Assembly (NCBI GenBank): GCA_028455995.1
Contig: JABELC010000003.1
Location: forward strand, 1,922,001 to 1,986,000
Direction: 5' to 3'
Length of the DNA stretch: 64,000 bases
DNA from: Scleromitrula shiraiana
Taxonomy: Eukaryota; Ascomycota; Leotiomycetes; Helotiales; Sclerotiniaceae
The notes under the pieces were generated by a model. The model worked only from the letters and a program-made list of their open reading frames with translations, made no database searches and was not told the origin of the DNA. Shown here piece after piece: positions 46,791 to 58,200 of the stretch (position 1 is the stretch's first letter; the number at the start of each line of letters is the position of its first letter). The translations under genes and the position numbers were made by a program.

Positions 46791-48779
46791 CTACTCAGAC
46801 ATTATGGTATCCTCTCTTCTTTCATCGTCGGTCATCATAGCATCATCTTCTTGCGATGCTGGTTGTGATGCAGATTCCGACTCAGACACTACGCTATCCC
46901 CCCTTCTTTCATGATCAATTACAACATCTTCTTCTTCCAGGTCGTTTTGTGATGCTGATTCCGATTCCGAATTAAATTGACTTTGCAACTCAGGCTGTGG
47001 CTCAGGTTCCGATAATGATTCAGACCCAGAACGAGATTCCACATCACTATCGTTGCCATCATCGTCATCACCTGAATCACCTTCATTTTCATCTTCATGA
47101 GTGCTCTCATTATCCTCTTTGACCAGCCGCCGCTTCTTTTTCTCTTCAGTTTCAGCTCCTCTCCATCCCCTCCTGCTTTTGATTGGTTTCAAAAATCTAT
47201 CAACATGAACAGCACCTTCCATCTCCTCATCGCTATCAATTAGAAGATCCTTAAGATTCTTTTTGCTAATCTTGTGTTCATTCTTAACATGTTTCATCAA
47301 TTGGACTGAATTCTTAAAACCATCTTTGTATTTAGGGCATTTTGTATTTGTACAATAGTAGCGTTTTGATTTTGCAGAAGGGTTGATTCTGCCATTTGTT
47401 ACCCCGTCTTCCGATGCAGAATCTGAGGAAACTGCCTCTGACTCATTGGAAGCAGCGTCCACTTCTTCAGAATCTCCAAAATCGGGAATAAAATTAGGAT
47501 GATAATCCGTAGTATAATCATTGCTCTGACCACCAACCTGAGCTGGACCTTCCACTAGCGTCCTCATTGTCATACTTTCACCAAAAAGGTTCGCACATCG
47601 CTGTGTCGCCCTAGCGATGGCTTGGGGGGAAAAGCCAACCAGCGCAGCACATCCCAAAACCTCACTCCAATCTCGAGTACCTATAGTTTGTTTGTAGGGA
47701 ACACGCCGTGGTGATTTGTGAGGTGATATTGGTACAGGAGTCACCTTACGCGGAGAACCAAATACTGGAATTGCTTTCTTTTGAATCCGTGCAATACGCG
47801 TGAGGTATTCACGTCTAGTTTCATTTGGTAGCGCCGGGTAGATCTTTTTGCGCCTTCCGGCGCCTGTTGTATTAGCTGTTGCACGCCAAGCTTCGGGATC
47901 TTCAGTATCTGTCCCATTTGGCGAATTCTCTCTGGTTGTCGGTCCGTTAAAAGGTATAATTCGTGGTCGACCCTTTCTTTTTTTGCTGCTTGCGCCTTCA
48001 TCCAATGTGCCAAGAGCAGCGCTACTCGCACGTGACATTGATTCAATATCTGTTTCTCCTTCGGATTGTGAGATCGCTCGTTGGGAAGTTTTGCGCGAAT
48101 AATGTAGAGCCATCAAAACTTCATCCAACTCCGAAAGAATGTGTCTGATTGATGGACGCAGTAGTTCGTGTGATCGCTCATCATCGGCCGAAACAATGGG
48201 ACGTAATAAGGTGGTTATTGGGGGTGGTTCAGATGCCGCTTTAATACTTTCCGTTCTATCTTGGGTACCTTCTCGTTCGTATTCTTGGGATTTTAGTTGC
48301 TCTTGCTCTCCCTCGACGTGCTCCTGATGACTCTCAGAAGATTCCCTATTCAAAAAGTTTTCCTTCGCAAACTTTAGTGTGACACCTGTCAAGATATCCT
48401 CCAACTCTCTACTTGGTTTCATAAACTCTCTTCTTTTCAAGGTAAAAGGATCATCATAATCATCTGGCCCGATCTGCTCGCCTTCTCGAGGAACTTTTGT
48501 TGCGTCCAACGGCCAAGCAGTCCAACGTCTTGGAGGCTTCCAGCCATTTGACTCAACTGGTTTTTCGCCTTCGTTAGTCCCGACAGATTTTTTTGCATCT
48601 CGTTTTAACGCAAATGCATTATATAAATGTAGACTCAAATCGGTATTTCTCTGACTATCAATCGATGTAATCAATCCACGCTCCTCTTCTGTAAAGTTCT
48701 GCCATGTTGTTCTAGAGCCTGTCCAACGATTCTCACGGGGTGGCGAGGAATATATGGTGCTTGTTGGGGATGATGACAT
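46791..48779 (-). CDS. rrn9: RNA polymerase I initiation factor, Rrn9-domain protein
   Basis: Rrn9 is a subunit of the upstream activating factor that directs RNA polymerase I to ribosomal DNA promoters. A single exon of 662 residues. The N-terminal ~130 residues carry the Rrn9-type signature: NTDLSLHLYNAFALKRD, then WKPPRRWTAWPLDATKVPRE and KPSRELEDILTGVTLKFAKE. A middle region includes RDWSEVLGCAALVGFSPQAI. Near residues 475-510 is a C2H2-like finger (YYCTNTKCPKYKDGF then LMKHVKNEH; C-x4-C and H-x4-H). The end is very acidic and Ser-rich, like nucleolar activators. It is much longer than yeast Rrn9, as in other filamentous fungi. The family call rests on recalled motif patterns. Confidence 0.8.
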   Translation of the reverse strand: MSSSPTSTIYSSPPRENRWTGSRTTWQNFTEEERGLITSIDSQRNTDLSLHLYNAFALKRDAKKSVGTNEGEKPVESNGWKPPRRWTAWPLDATKVPREGEQIGPDDYDDPFTLKRREFMKPSRELEDILTGVTLKFAKENFLNRESSESHQEHVEGEQEQLKSQEYEREGTQDRTESIKAASEPPPITTLLRPIVSADDERSHELLRPSIRHILSELDEVLMALHYSRKTSQRAISQSEGETDIESMSRASSAALGTLDEGASSKKRKGRPRIIPFNGPTTRENSPNGTDTEDPEAWRATANTTGAGRRKKIYPALPNETRREYLTRIARIQKKAIPVFGSPRKVTPVPISPHKSPRRVPYKQTIGTRDWSEVLGCAALVGFSPQAIARATQRCANLFGESMTMRTLVEGPAQVGGQSNDYTTDYHPNFIPDFGDSEEVDAASNESEAVSSDSASEDGVTNGRINPSAKSKRYYCTNTKCPKYKDGFKNSVQLMKHVKNEHKISKKNLKDLLIDSDEEMEGAVHVDRFLKPIKSRRGWRGAETEEKKKRRLVKEDNESTHEDENEGDSGDDDDGNDSDVESRSGSESLSEPEPQPELQSQFNSESESASQNDLEEEDVVIDHERRGDSVVSESESASQPASQEDDAMMTDDERREDTIMSE

Positions 48780-50059
48780 TCTTGAAATCCTACGATAATC
48801 AATTGGTCATTACCTCTAGTAAGGTAGTAGGTAAGGTACCATCAATGATTACCAAAGCTAGAAGAGATCGAGTGAAATGAAATCTTTATTATTCATTCGA
48901 CCAATGATATTGTAACAGAAGGTTTTAAGCTTATTTATTTTCAATTGAATTTTCCAAGGATGCAATGCGATTACGCACAGATTTCGGAGAAATCGGTTAA
49001 AATCCACTAACCGAATCAGGTTGGACATCCTATTGCTGTGCGGAGTATATAGATATCAAATATTCATCTTGGCATACATATCTTGCACGATAGTATGGCA
49101 GTATGCAGGGTATCTCATTGTAGTATTGAAAAGTCTAAAGTACGTACTATACTATGGAAGAGGGGAAGGATGTTATCCATCTGTATGACTAAGTAATAAG
49201 TGGATTACATACATAACCAATTAACATCATATACCGCCATACGCCGATGCATAAGCTAGATACTAACAATCACAATAAGATATAGTAAAGATTCTCATCG
49301 ATGAGAATATATTTGTTTTAAATCGTAACCTTTGTAAGAATATTTACTAGTCAATTTACCTAGTGGAGAACTCATAAGTCACTGATCCATATAAATGTAA
49401 CACTATAAAGCTATATATGATATCACGTATAAATAGCTTCCCCAGATTCCGAAAGATTGACCTAGTATAGTATAGTATAGTTTATGGGAAAGTCTAGAAG
49501 CACTTGAGATTTTTTATGTCGCACTTTCGTGAATCAATGATCTAACCAGTGGCATACAGGTTGGAACTTTAAAGATGTAGTAGGTGAATGTACTGACGAG
49601 TGATCGCATCATGATATTATACTATGGAGTTAGATATGATATCACTTATAGCGAGTTTCCCCTAATTCTGAAAGGTTGGCCTAGTAATCATGAAGTCTAG
49701 ATGCATTGGAAATGTCCTACGTCACGCTTTTATGAATTAATTATGCAGTATCTAGACAGTAGTATATCCCCTAGTAAGACGCAGTGAGAGAAAGCACCAA
49801 AAGATGACCGGTATAATACTATAGATTTAGATGTGATCGACTTATAGTAGTTTCCCATATTCCTTGAGTTTAGTCCAGTATAGGGTAGAGCTTAGATGCA
49901 CTTGAAACCTTAGAAATTAGTATCTCGCACTTTTGTGAATTGAATAATTTATCAGTGGCACACCTCTCGGAATATGTAACTCTTCATGCTCTGAGCAATA
50001 CTCCTAATTCAAACTACATTTCCATCATACATTGTGTCGGAACAACTCAAGTTGCCAAT
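48780..50059. other. Spacer carrying a degenerate tandem repeat
   Basis: Promoter of RRN9 followed by AT-rich sequence. The part from 49401 to 49971 is a three-copy degenerate repeat (separate entry). Confidence 0.5.
49401..49971. repeat. Three degenerate tandem copies of a ~200-base unit
   Basis: Copies begin at about 49401, 49619 and 49816. Each has, in the same order: a CACTATA/TACTATGG/TACTATAG start, a GATATCAC-TATA or GATCGACTTATA block, TTTCCCC with ATTC(C/T), GA(A)AG(G/A)TTG-type sequence with CTAGTA, a GTCTAGA(T/A)GCA(C/T)T string, TCGCACTTT(C/T)GTGAAT or CACGCTTTTATGAAT, and a GTGGCA(T/C)AC-like end. Many changes are A/G or C/T, so the array is old. Confidence 0.7.
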
Positions 50060-50686
50060 ATGATCGATACATGCATCTACGACGGTGCCTTTGCCAGTAT
50101 AGCAGCAGTTTTGCACGAGTCATCAAACCGACCTGCTCTCTCCTCCCGACCTGCTCTCTCCTCCCGACCTGCCCTTTCCTCCCGACCTGCCCTTTCCTCC
50201 CGACCTGCCTATCAAGGACATTCGAACTCGGAGACTTTGTTCCAGAATCCCAATCCTTTCGGAACTTCTGCCGAATGCAGCGAGCATCGACCCAGAAAGG
50301 ATTCGAAATCCCCCTTCACTCGCGTCCTCCAGCGATGCAAGTCCTTCCAAGAGAATATAGCCGAGTCGCGCAGCTTGCAAAAGGAAGCGAAACGCTTGAG
50401 AGATAAAAAGAGACGTGAGAGTGCGGAGAAAGCGAAAGATGTGGACGAGGACCTAAAGCGGAGGATATCATCGCATAGGGAGAAGGAACGGAGAAGGAAT
50501 GATAGAGCGAAGAGGAAAGCGTGGGAACAGAAGATGGAGACGGAAGCGAAGGAGAAGAGGGCAAAGAAGGCCAATAAAAGGTTCAGCGTGGCCGAAGAGA
50601 AGGAAAAGAGAGAGGAGGCCGTAGCAGCCGGGGCGACGAGAACTCAACTTTTGGTTTTGACAGTGCGCCAGAAGCTTACTGCTTGA
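50060..50686 (+). CDS. Hypothetical highly basic protein with a six-residue repeat
   Basis: No known family. The frame is open from 49940 but lacks an ATG until 50060, giving 208 residues. Near residue 25 a six-residue unit RPALSS repeats four times plus a partial copy (bases ~50119-50210, 18-base units that vary only CTCTCT/CCCTTT). The following ~120 residues are almost all Lys/Arg/Glu and should form one long helix (RDKKRRESAEKAKD, HREKERRRNDRAKRKAWEQ). Immediately downstream another frame stays protein-like and ends in a hydrophobic exon (see findings), so the true 3' structure may differ. It could be a lineage-specific gene. Confidence 0.45.
   Translation: MIDTCIYDGAFASIAAVLHESSNRPALSSRPALSSRPALSSRPALSSRPAYQGHSNSETLFQNPNPFGTSAECSEHRPRKDSKSPFTRVLQRCKSFQENIAESRSLQKEAKRLRDKKRRESAEKAKDVDEDLKRRISSHREKERRRNDRAKRKAWEQKMETEAKEKRAKKANKRFSVAEEKEKREEAVAAGATRTQLLVLTVRQKLTA
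50128..50210 (+). repeat. 18-base coding minisatellite
   Basis: CGACCTGCTCTCTCCTCC occurs twice, then CGACCTGCCCTTTCCTCC twice, then a partial copy. The repeat keeps the reading frame (six codons each). The paired variants suggest stepwise duplication. Confidence 0.85.
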
Positions 50687-50953
50687 TTATGACGGACTCT
50701 GAACGTTGCCGCCGGCCTCAAAACCATCATCTCTCTCTCACATTCGTACGTTAGCCCCCTTCTCTGGCTTTTCAACCCCCTCCCACTAACAGCACACTTC
50801 CAGGTCCTCGCCCTCGGCTTCCTCCTCGTAATCCTCTCCTGCGCCCCATGTTTCAATCTGGCAGCGGATTTAGTTAGGAATATAAACATATCAAAAGTTC
50901 GAGATGGGCCATATTTTTGCATTAATGTATTTAAATCAGTTTTGACTATGTGA

Positions 50954-52324
50954 TTATATCTGTCGGACCTCCTTGCCTTTCATTTCTGGTCTTTCCACTT
51001 CCCATTCATCTCTGAGAACCGCGTAGAGTAAATCTGCAACTACCAAAACACTCCAGCCCAAGCTCCATACAAGCGTGATTGCATAAAAGAAGTTAGCGTT
51101 TCCACTACCAGCATATATCCATAGGTAATAGAAGGCTGGGCCCAACAGGGTGGCATATAGTACCGTCGAAGATGCTAAGAAAATGTATCGCATCAAAGGA
51201 AATAGGTGGCTATAAACCGGTAGCATGCCTAGGAATAACGAAGTATCGGATATCGATGGATATGGTTTAAAAATCGCAAAGATCCCAAGAAGTATCGTGA
51301 GAACAAACAAAGGCTGACGTCTTACACGAATAGTCAAACCTCCAACATATGAAGAAAGATGGAGCCAGAACACGCCTAAGAAGAATGATCGGAATGAGTC
51401 AAACATTTCTATGAAAAAGTACCACCAAAGTCCAACATTTGGAGTGAGGTCCGGGAGAAGAAGCTGAACACCATATGTGGATGATAGGAATTCCCAAGAT
51501 CCAGTGATCAAAGAGGACATGTGTAGCAGTGAGTACAAGTACCCACATACAGCCACAGCATTGATAGCTACAAATAATGGTAGAGATTCTTGTCGTTTGT
51601 TGGGCCGCTGACGGTCATAGCACAACAAAGCGAGGGGTGGAAATAGAAGTATAGGGTACATGGAGAGGTACGACGCAAAGGCTATAGCAAACATCGAGGT
51701 AAAGGATGCGCCAACCAGGGCTTTCGAGATTGCATGTAGAATTGCGCATGTTGTAAAGATACTTGTTGGGCGGCCTATACATGTCGCAATAGTAAAAGGG
51801 TTAAAAAGAAACCTGTAACCAAGATCAGTGGGTGATCGAAGTTGCCTGGAGACATATACTCACGCAGCAGCGATGGCGAAACTGCTCCATCGCTTGTCCT
51901 TTCTCGGGGATGTGAATAGCCTCGAACTACCCGCCTCCCCAGACTCTGCAATCTTTATGAGTGAATCCGCGCTCAACAAATCGGCCAATATGTATAATAG
52001 ATATGTGAATGCGGGGTACGTCGAAGAACTTGGGAGTAAGGAGAAGAAAGGTAAGAATAATGGCGCTTGATGGTAAACACCTCCATCGTAAGGTGAAACA
52101 TTATGATTGTACAGAAAAAGTCCCTCTTGCACTATGTAAAGTTAGTCCTCAAGCTCCAGGATTCGCAGGCAATGGAACTTACATCTCTTAAAACTTGTTA
52201 CAGGTGTGGATATTTCGACTCGGGATGTCAACAAATCTGGAAGGCCAGGAAAGGATATGAAAAGAAAAAGTCGAACAGCAACTGCTGCACCAAACAAAGT
52301 AACTTTCCTCCTATCGATACTCAT
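50954..52324 (-). CDS. GAB1: GPI transamidase subunit PIG-U
   Basis: Subunit of the ER complex that attaches GPI anchors to proteins (yeast Gab1/Cdc91, human PIG-U). Exons (complement) 52183-52324, 51864-52131 and 50954-51812 join to 422 residues. A possible earlier ATG at 52342 adds six residues. The N-terminus has the family string KVTLFGAAVAVRLFLF and FPGLPDLLTSRVEISTPVTS, then EGLFLYNHNVSPYDGGVYHQ. The hallmark NVGLWWYFFIEMFDSFRSFF lies in the luminal/membrane core. About nine to ten hydrophobic segments follow, and the C-terminus is short and charged. Length is standard. The start is divergent from NOP7, with about 310 bases between start codons. Confidence 0.96.
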
Positions 52325-52633
52325 GTTTACTCTAATACACAAGAGTCTTGTTTGAGCGAAAGAATGAAGCTCGAATTGTACCCTACTACAGTAGGTGTAG
52401 GTATTATAACCTCATCGATTTCTGGCTTAATAACTTCAAACCTGCAGATGTAAATACATCGTCCGTGCAGGGCGGTGAGATATCTAACCAATAAGAAAAG
52501 GTCTCTATATTAGATTAGCGTGGACAAGCTTTGGTACGATAAAAAAAATAATTGAAGTAATTTTTTTTATCTCGAAGAACCACGGAGACCCCACGATACT
52601 TACAATCAAGAGGATTCTTTCATAACAGCAACA
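52325..52633. promoter_or_regulatory. Divergent promoter between PIG-U and NOP7
   Basis: The only sequence between two head-to-head genes. It contains an A-run/T-run inverted repeat at 52538-52571 (GATAAAAAAAAT paired with ATTTTTTTTATC). Poly(dA:dT) of this type keeps promoters free of nucleosomes in fungi. No TATA box stands out. Confidence 0.5.
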
Positions 52634-54753
52634 ATGGGAAGAATAAAGAAGAAGGGAACTTCTGGTCAAGCCAAGAACTTCATTACAAGAACTCAGGCAA
52701 TCAGAAAGTTACAAATTTCGTAAGTATTATCAATGACAATATTGTAGCCCCCAATTCACTCAATACTGATTGTTTGATGCTATATAGTCTGCCAGATTTT
52801 CGAAAACTATGCATCTGGAAAGGAATTTATCCTCGAGAACCGCGAAATAAGAAGAAGGCTTCCAAATCGTCAACTCAATCTACCACCTTTTACTATACCA
52901 AAGATATCCAATGGCTTCTACATGAAAAAGTTTTGGAAGCTTTCCGAGACCAAAAGGCTTTAGAAAAGAAGATTTCGAAGGCATTGGGAAGAGGAGACGC
53001 ACACGATGCCGCAAGACTTGAACGTAATGCCTCAAGACCCGAGAAGACTGGAAAGACAAAGTACAATCTTGACCATATCATTCGCGAACGATACCCTACA
53101 TTCATCGATGCGCTCCGAGATCTTGACGACTGTCTATCGATGCTTTTCTTGTTCGCAAACCTTCCTTCAACCTCGACTGTACCCGCAAAGATGATTGCTC
53201 GTTGCGAAAAGTTGTGCTTAGAGTTTGAACACTATTTGATCGTGTCAAATAGCTTGCGCAAATCTTTTCTGTCTATCAAAGGCATTTACTATCAAGCAAC
53301 AATTCAGGGCCAAGATATCCTATGGCTCGTACCATACAGATTCAACCAAAGAGTTACTGGAGATGTGGATTTCCGAATCATGGGCACATTTGTTGAATTC
53401 TACCAAACTCTCTTGGGCTTTGTCAATTTCCGTCTTTACACATCTGTCGGATTAGTATACCCCCCAAAATTTGACACAGCTAGAGATGATCAAGACGCAG
53501 GATTAGGAGCATTCTCACTTGAAGGAAATGGAGTTGGTGCAATTGAGCAACCAAAACCAATTACAAACAGCGATTCTGCAAAACCGGATCCAAAACTACA
53601 GGCAGAGATTGATAAGTTAATGCTTCAATTGAACAAGTCTGGAAAGGGTGCCGAGGAACCGCAAACAACCCAAGCTTTGACTGATGGTGAGGACGAAGAA
53701 CAAGCGACTGAGACCATTGATAAGTTTGAGCCCGCTGCACCTGGTGGAGACATTCTTATGCAGCCATCGTACTCAGCAACAGATCCATCAACTCTATTCT
53801 CAAAATTCACTTTCTTCCTATCCAGAGAAACTCCTCGACAACCCATTGAGTTCATTCTTCGCGCGTTTGGATGTAAGCGCATTGGCTGGGATGCAGTTCT
53901 TGGTGAGGGCGCTTTTACTCATAACGAATCTGATCCCTCCATTACTCATCAAGTTGTCGACCGTCCACCTGTGCAAGTCCAACCGGAGGATGGAGATGAA
54001 GATATGGAAGTTACAGAGGATAGTCAAACATCACAAAAGCTGAGACCTGGTGCCCGAGTACCAGGACGAATTTACATTCAGCCACAATGGATTTGGGATT
54101 GTGTTAACGATGAAGAGCTCAAGCGACCGGATTTATATGCTCCTGGTGCACAACTACCTCCTCATTTAAGTCCGTTTGTTAAGAAAGTACGTGGACAATA
54201 CGATCCTTCGGCTCCTCTCGAAGATCAAGAGAGGGAAGATGAAGAATTGGAAATGGATAGTGATGAGGAGGTGGATGCTTCAGATGATGATATGGCTGTT
54301 CAGAAACCAAAGACATTGGCAGATATGGATGTGGATGAGACCGCTGAGGGAATGGATGTAGCGGGATCTGAGGATGAGTCTGATGAAGCTTCCGAGAAAG
54401 ATGACGATTCTTTTGGTGGTTTCTCTGATGCCGAAGAAGATGAGGATGAAGGAGAATCAGCTGCCCTTCGACGTCAACGAGAGCTTGAAGCAGAGCTATC
54501 TGGTGTTGCTTTGCAAGAAAAGGAAGTCGATCCAAGAGCCAAAGCCAAGGCTGACGCCAAAAAGAAAGCTGCCAAGAAAGCGAAGGAAGAGGATGAGGAG
54601 TTGGAGAGGGCGAAGATGATGATGAGCAGAAAGAAGAGGAAGATTCTGGATAAAATGGTTTACAGTAATAAGAAGAAAGATGCTGAAGCTGAGGCATTAC
54701 GAGCCAAGAGAAGAAAACTCGAGAAGGCCGGGAAGGCTGCTCCTAGAGAATAA
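52634..54753 (+). CDS. NOP7: Pescadillo homologue, 60S ribosome assembly factor
   Basis: Nucleolar protein of the PeBoW complex (Nop7-Erb1-Ytm1), needed for 27S rRNA processing and 60S subunit assembly. Exon 1 (52634-52719) and exon 2 (52788-54753) join to 683 residues. The N-terminus MGRIKKKGTSGQAKNFITRT is diagnostic, followed by the Pescadillo domain (LPDFRKLCIWKGIYPREPRN, NLDHIIRERYPTFIDALRDL, GIYYQATIQGQDILWLVPYR). A BRCT domain lies at ~365-485 (LFSKFTFFLSRETPRQPIEF through YIQPQWIWDCVND). The C-terminal ~180 residues are acidic, then Lys-rich coiled coil, as in fungal homologues. Confidence 0.98.
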
Positions 54754-55251
54754 GGGAAGCATTGAGATAATTTAGTTGAGGAAAAGTATGGCGTTTATGG
54801 CTAGGACCTGGAGTTTTGTACTGACAATATCGGGGGTTTGTACTGTGATTATACCTGCGAGGGATAGACTAGCCAGAACAGAATATTATCAAACCTATAC
54901 ATTACTTTTTTCCAGTAGAAAATATTTGAGTGCCCTGGCTTAATATGCTAATTTGTAAAAATCCTCTCCCCACTGTATATTAAATATAGTATTGTAGTTC
55001 TTAGCGGCTCGAGGCGGCGCTTGGGCACGGTCGCATTCCGCATCAGAACATCTCAATGCTACCAGTTGTTCCACAATCAACTGATCGACACGACAACCGC
55101 AGCATGCGAATGGTTAAAGCAAGAAACAGTGACGAAATAAATAGCAACAATCTCCGGCGACCAACTTTCCACCTCTTTTGAATGTTTACAATGGGCAACT
55201 AATAAGGGTTTGGCTGGTGTTAAGGCAAGAGAGCTCGAATGGGCGAGAACA
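54754..55251. other. Spacer between NOP7 and the 1246-residue gene
   Basis: 3' region of NOP7 and the 5' region of the next gene. No feature is supported. Confidence 0.45.
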
Positions 55252-58200
55252 ATGACATCCCAGGCAGGATATAATTCTACAAGGGACAGTCCAACTTCAA
55301 ATGCTTCTCCGATCGAGCGCCGCAAAACTTCAAGTACATACTCAGGGTCGAACCAGCGGTATAGCATCGGTAGCAATGACACGGGCGAATCAAGTACTGC
55401 GGCCAGTAATCGAGATACCTTTGCGACAAGCACGTTGAACGGAGAGGATAGTCGTCACTCAGAAGATCTGGCTACCAACTTGGAGGACAGGTTCAAGACA
55501 GGTAGCAAAACAAATCACCGGTCTCATAACAAGAGCAGAAGTAGTGGGGGATTCCTGTTGTCAAACTCCTTATTTCACCGAAACCCAGAGAGTTTGCCAT
55601 CTAATGGAGAATATCTGCCACGCTCCCGAGGCTTATTACACGATCTTAAAGGAAAATCCACGGATAAGAAGAATAAGCGGCATTCAAGCAGTGGTGCTGC
55701 CGGCAGTCCTTTAGCTTCCAACGTGGTGAATGCGCCTATAGCACAAAATACGGAAGGCGATAGCATCGATGAAGGAGATACATTACATGATGGCCATGAA
55801 CAAAGCACAAACCTACCTGAAACAAATGCTCCTAATGGACTCAATGTTGATTCAGCTCAGATCGTCAATTTGGCCTTGAATCTTAGCGAAAGTAGAAGAA
55901 TTGCATCGAGGCGCAATATATCTACTCCCTTGCCTCTGAGTAGCTCTGGGCTCGGAGATGTGGGAGGCAGTTTACGCCAGCATTTGCAGCAGCAGAGAAG
56001 AGCTTCAAGGAATATATCGCCTAAGCCGGACCGACATGATAGAGCGCCGACACATTCTTCTCGTGTGCCGTCAGGATTCAGGCTTGGTCCATCGCCAGGA
56101 GCGTTTGACGTGTCTGATGGCACTTATCAGTATCATTTCTCTTCATCTACCTTAGCACGAGCGGAGAAGGCCAAGAAAGCAATCGAGCTTATGGCTCAGT
56201 ATCGCCGCTTATTACAATATGTCCCTCCTTTAAAAGCTGTGTCTTCCGACAGAATTTCAATCATCGGCCCTGGTCCCAATTCTAATTCTTCTGCATCAGC
56301 CCCTACATCAGAACCATCTCAACGAGTCTTTGGAAGGCAATATAATCCTTTGCAATACATACGGAATAGAAAGGTACGAGCGCGAGCTCGAATTACCATC
56401 GATGGAGAGGCACAAGAATTTGGGAATGTTCACAAAGTATCATGGTGGGTAGATGAGGTTTCAAAAGCAGCACTCAGTGGCAATTTCATTGATGGAAATC
56501 GCGTGGCCCTACCGCCGTTCTCAAAGGTAATTGAGGATGGATCTCCGATACATACATCACCGCAGTCCGTTGGAGCAAAGGGTCAGACAGCACCTAAAGT
56601 AACAAGGCCTAGAATTGACTGGGTTATAAATCCAGCAAATATGATTGCAGATATATTCTGGTTAGAGCAGGATGACAATAAGACGTTAATTGAAGATCGT
56701 AACGGACGACCGATATTTCCTCGTCTGACGGAACGTAGACAATCAATACCACGTAGACTTGAGGATTCCAATCCTCTGGATCGTCCTTCGAACAAGAAGC
56801 ATGATGCTACAGACCTACGGATTGACACCAAACTACCTGACTTTAAATCGCTCAGGCAAGAGCCCGATAAGTACCAGGACAGCGCAACCTCGAAAATGCG
56901 ACATAGGTTTCACGAGGCAGCTCACAAGCAACGTCATAGAAGTGCAAGTCGCGAGCGTTCTCACTTTTTGCGTTCTAGAAGCAGAAGCAGTTCTGACTCC
57001 TCAGATAGCGATCATGTTGGACGTTTCTCTCGACTAAGGCGCAGTGGAACAATGGACAGCCAAGATCGTGGCAGAGATATCCTTGAGAAGCAGATGTTGC
57101 AGATGTTAGCGAAGGAATCTGGAAGTGCCAATTGGATGACACCTAACAAGCTTGACAAGCAGAACATGGTCCCATCGATTGAGACTCCAGTACCTAACAG
57201 TACAGACAAATCTGATTCAAGTGTAAGTTTACGTCGGAGAATCGATTCAAGGGTCGTAAACAAAGAATCACCCACCAAGAAAAGGCCTGCTTTTCATTCT
57301 ACACCATCCGAGCGACCAAGTTTGGAGGTACCGGGTATGAGTCCTCGAAACTCCCTAGATGGTCTAGACACTACTGCTCCAAATTCTCCACAAATTAAAA
57401 CCTCCAAACTTAGCAATTCGTTTCCAGGTATTGCATTGGATTTGTCATCCCCACGCAGTCGCCGTTCTTCCCCATCCAGAAGACGACCATTGTCACGAGT
57501 TCGTTCGAAGATAAACCTTTTCCGTGAACATAGCAGAGACCGTGGTGATGACCGCGACCAGCAGGATAGATCTCGTCTTTCGGTCGATTCTATTGAGTCA
57601 AGGATTGAATACACACCCGATACACCAAACGGGCGCAATCGATCCATGAGTCCTAATAAGAAGCTCATCAATAGAGGGACGGATGAGAGTATGAAACTGA
57701 AAAAGCAGAGCAGTCTGCGTAGAAACAAAGGCGAAGAATCATCAGGCATTCGGGGGCTTTTCAAAGGCACTCGTGGTCCAGTTGCTAGGGTTAGTGATTT
57801 TCTCTGGAAAAAGGATTCAAATAACTCTGCGCCATCAACCGATGATTCCGACACCGATGATTACCGGCCCCCAGCTAAAAGGACTGGAAAGCGAGCACCT
57901 CTCAATAGGCAAGATACAGAAGCTATAAATGCATCAATATCACCAGATAAATCAATTCCAACATACATTAATAATATGCCTGTCTTCAAATCTCCTTTGG
58001 AAAGTCGTGGGCGATCCACAGAAACTCACAAACCGGAAGCCGTCGCAGACGTCGACATCTCAGATGCAGAGAATTCCTCAAAGCTTAATCCACGGATCGA
58101 TATTCAAAAAGCTTCACCCGCGTCTTCTCCAAGTCAAGCTCCCGCCCATCGCCGTGTTTCAGACGTTTCGGACGTTTCAACCCGTAGAGGAAGTAATGCT

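Noticed and set aside
57294..57854. 186-codon open frame on the minus strand
   Set aside because: Antisense shadow of the 1246-residue gene.
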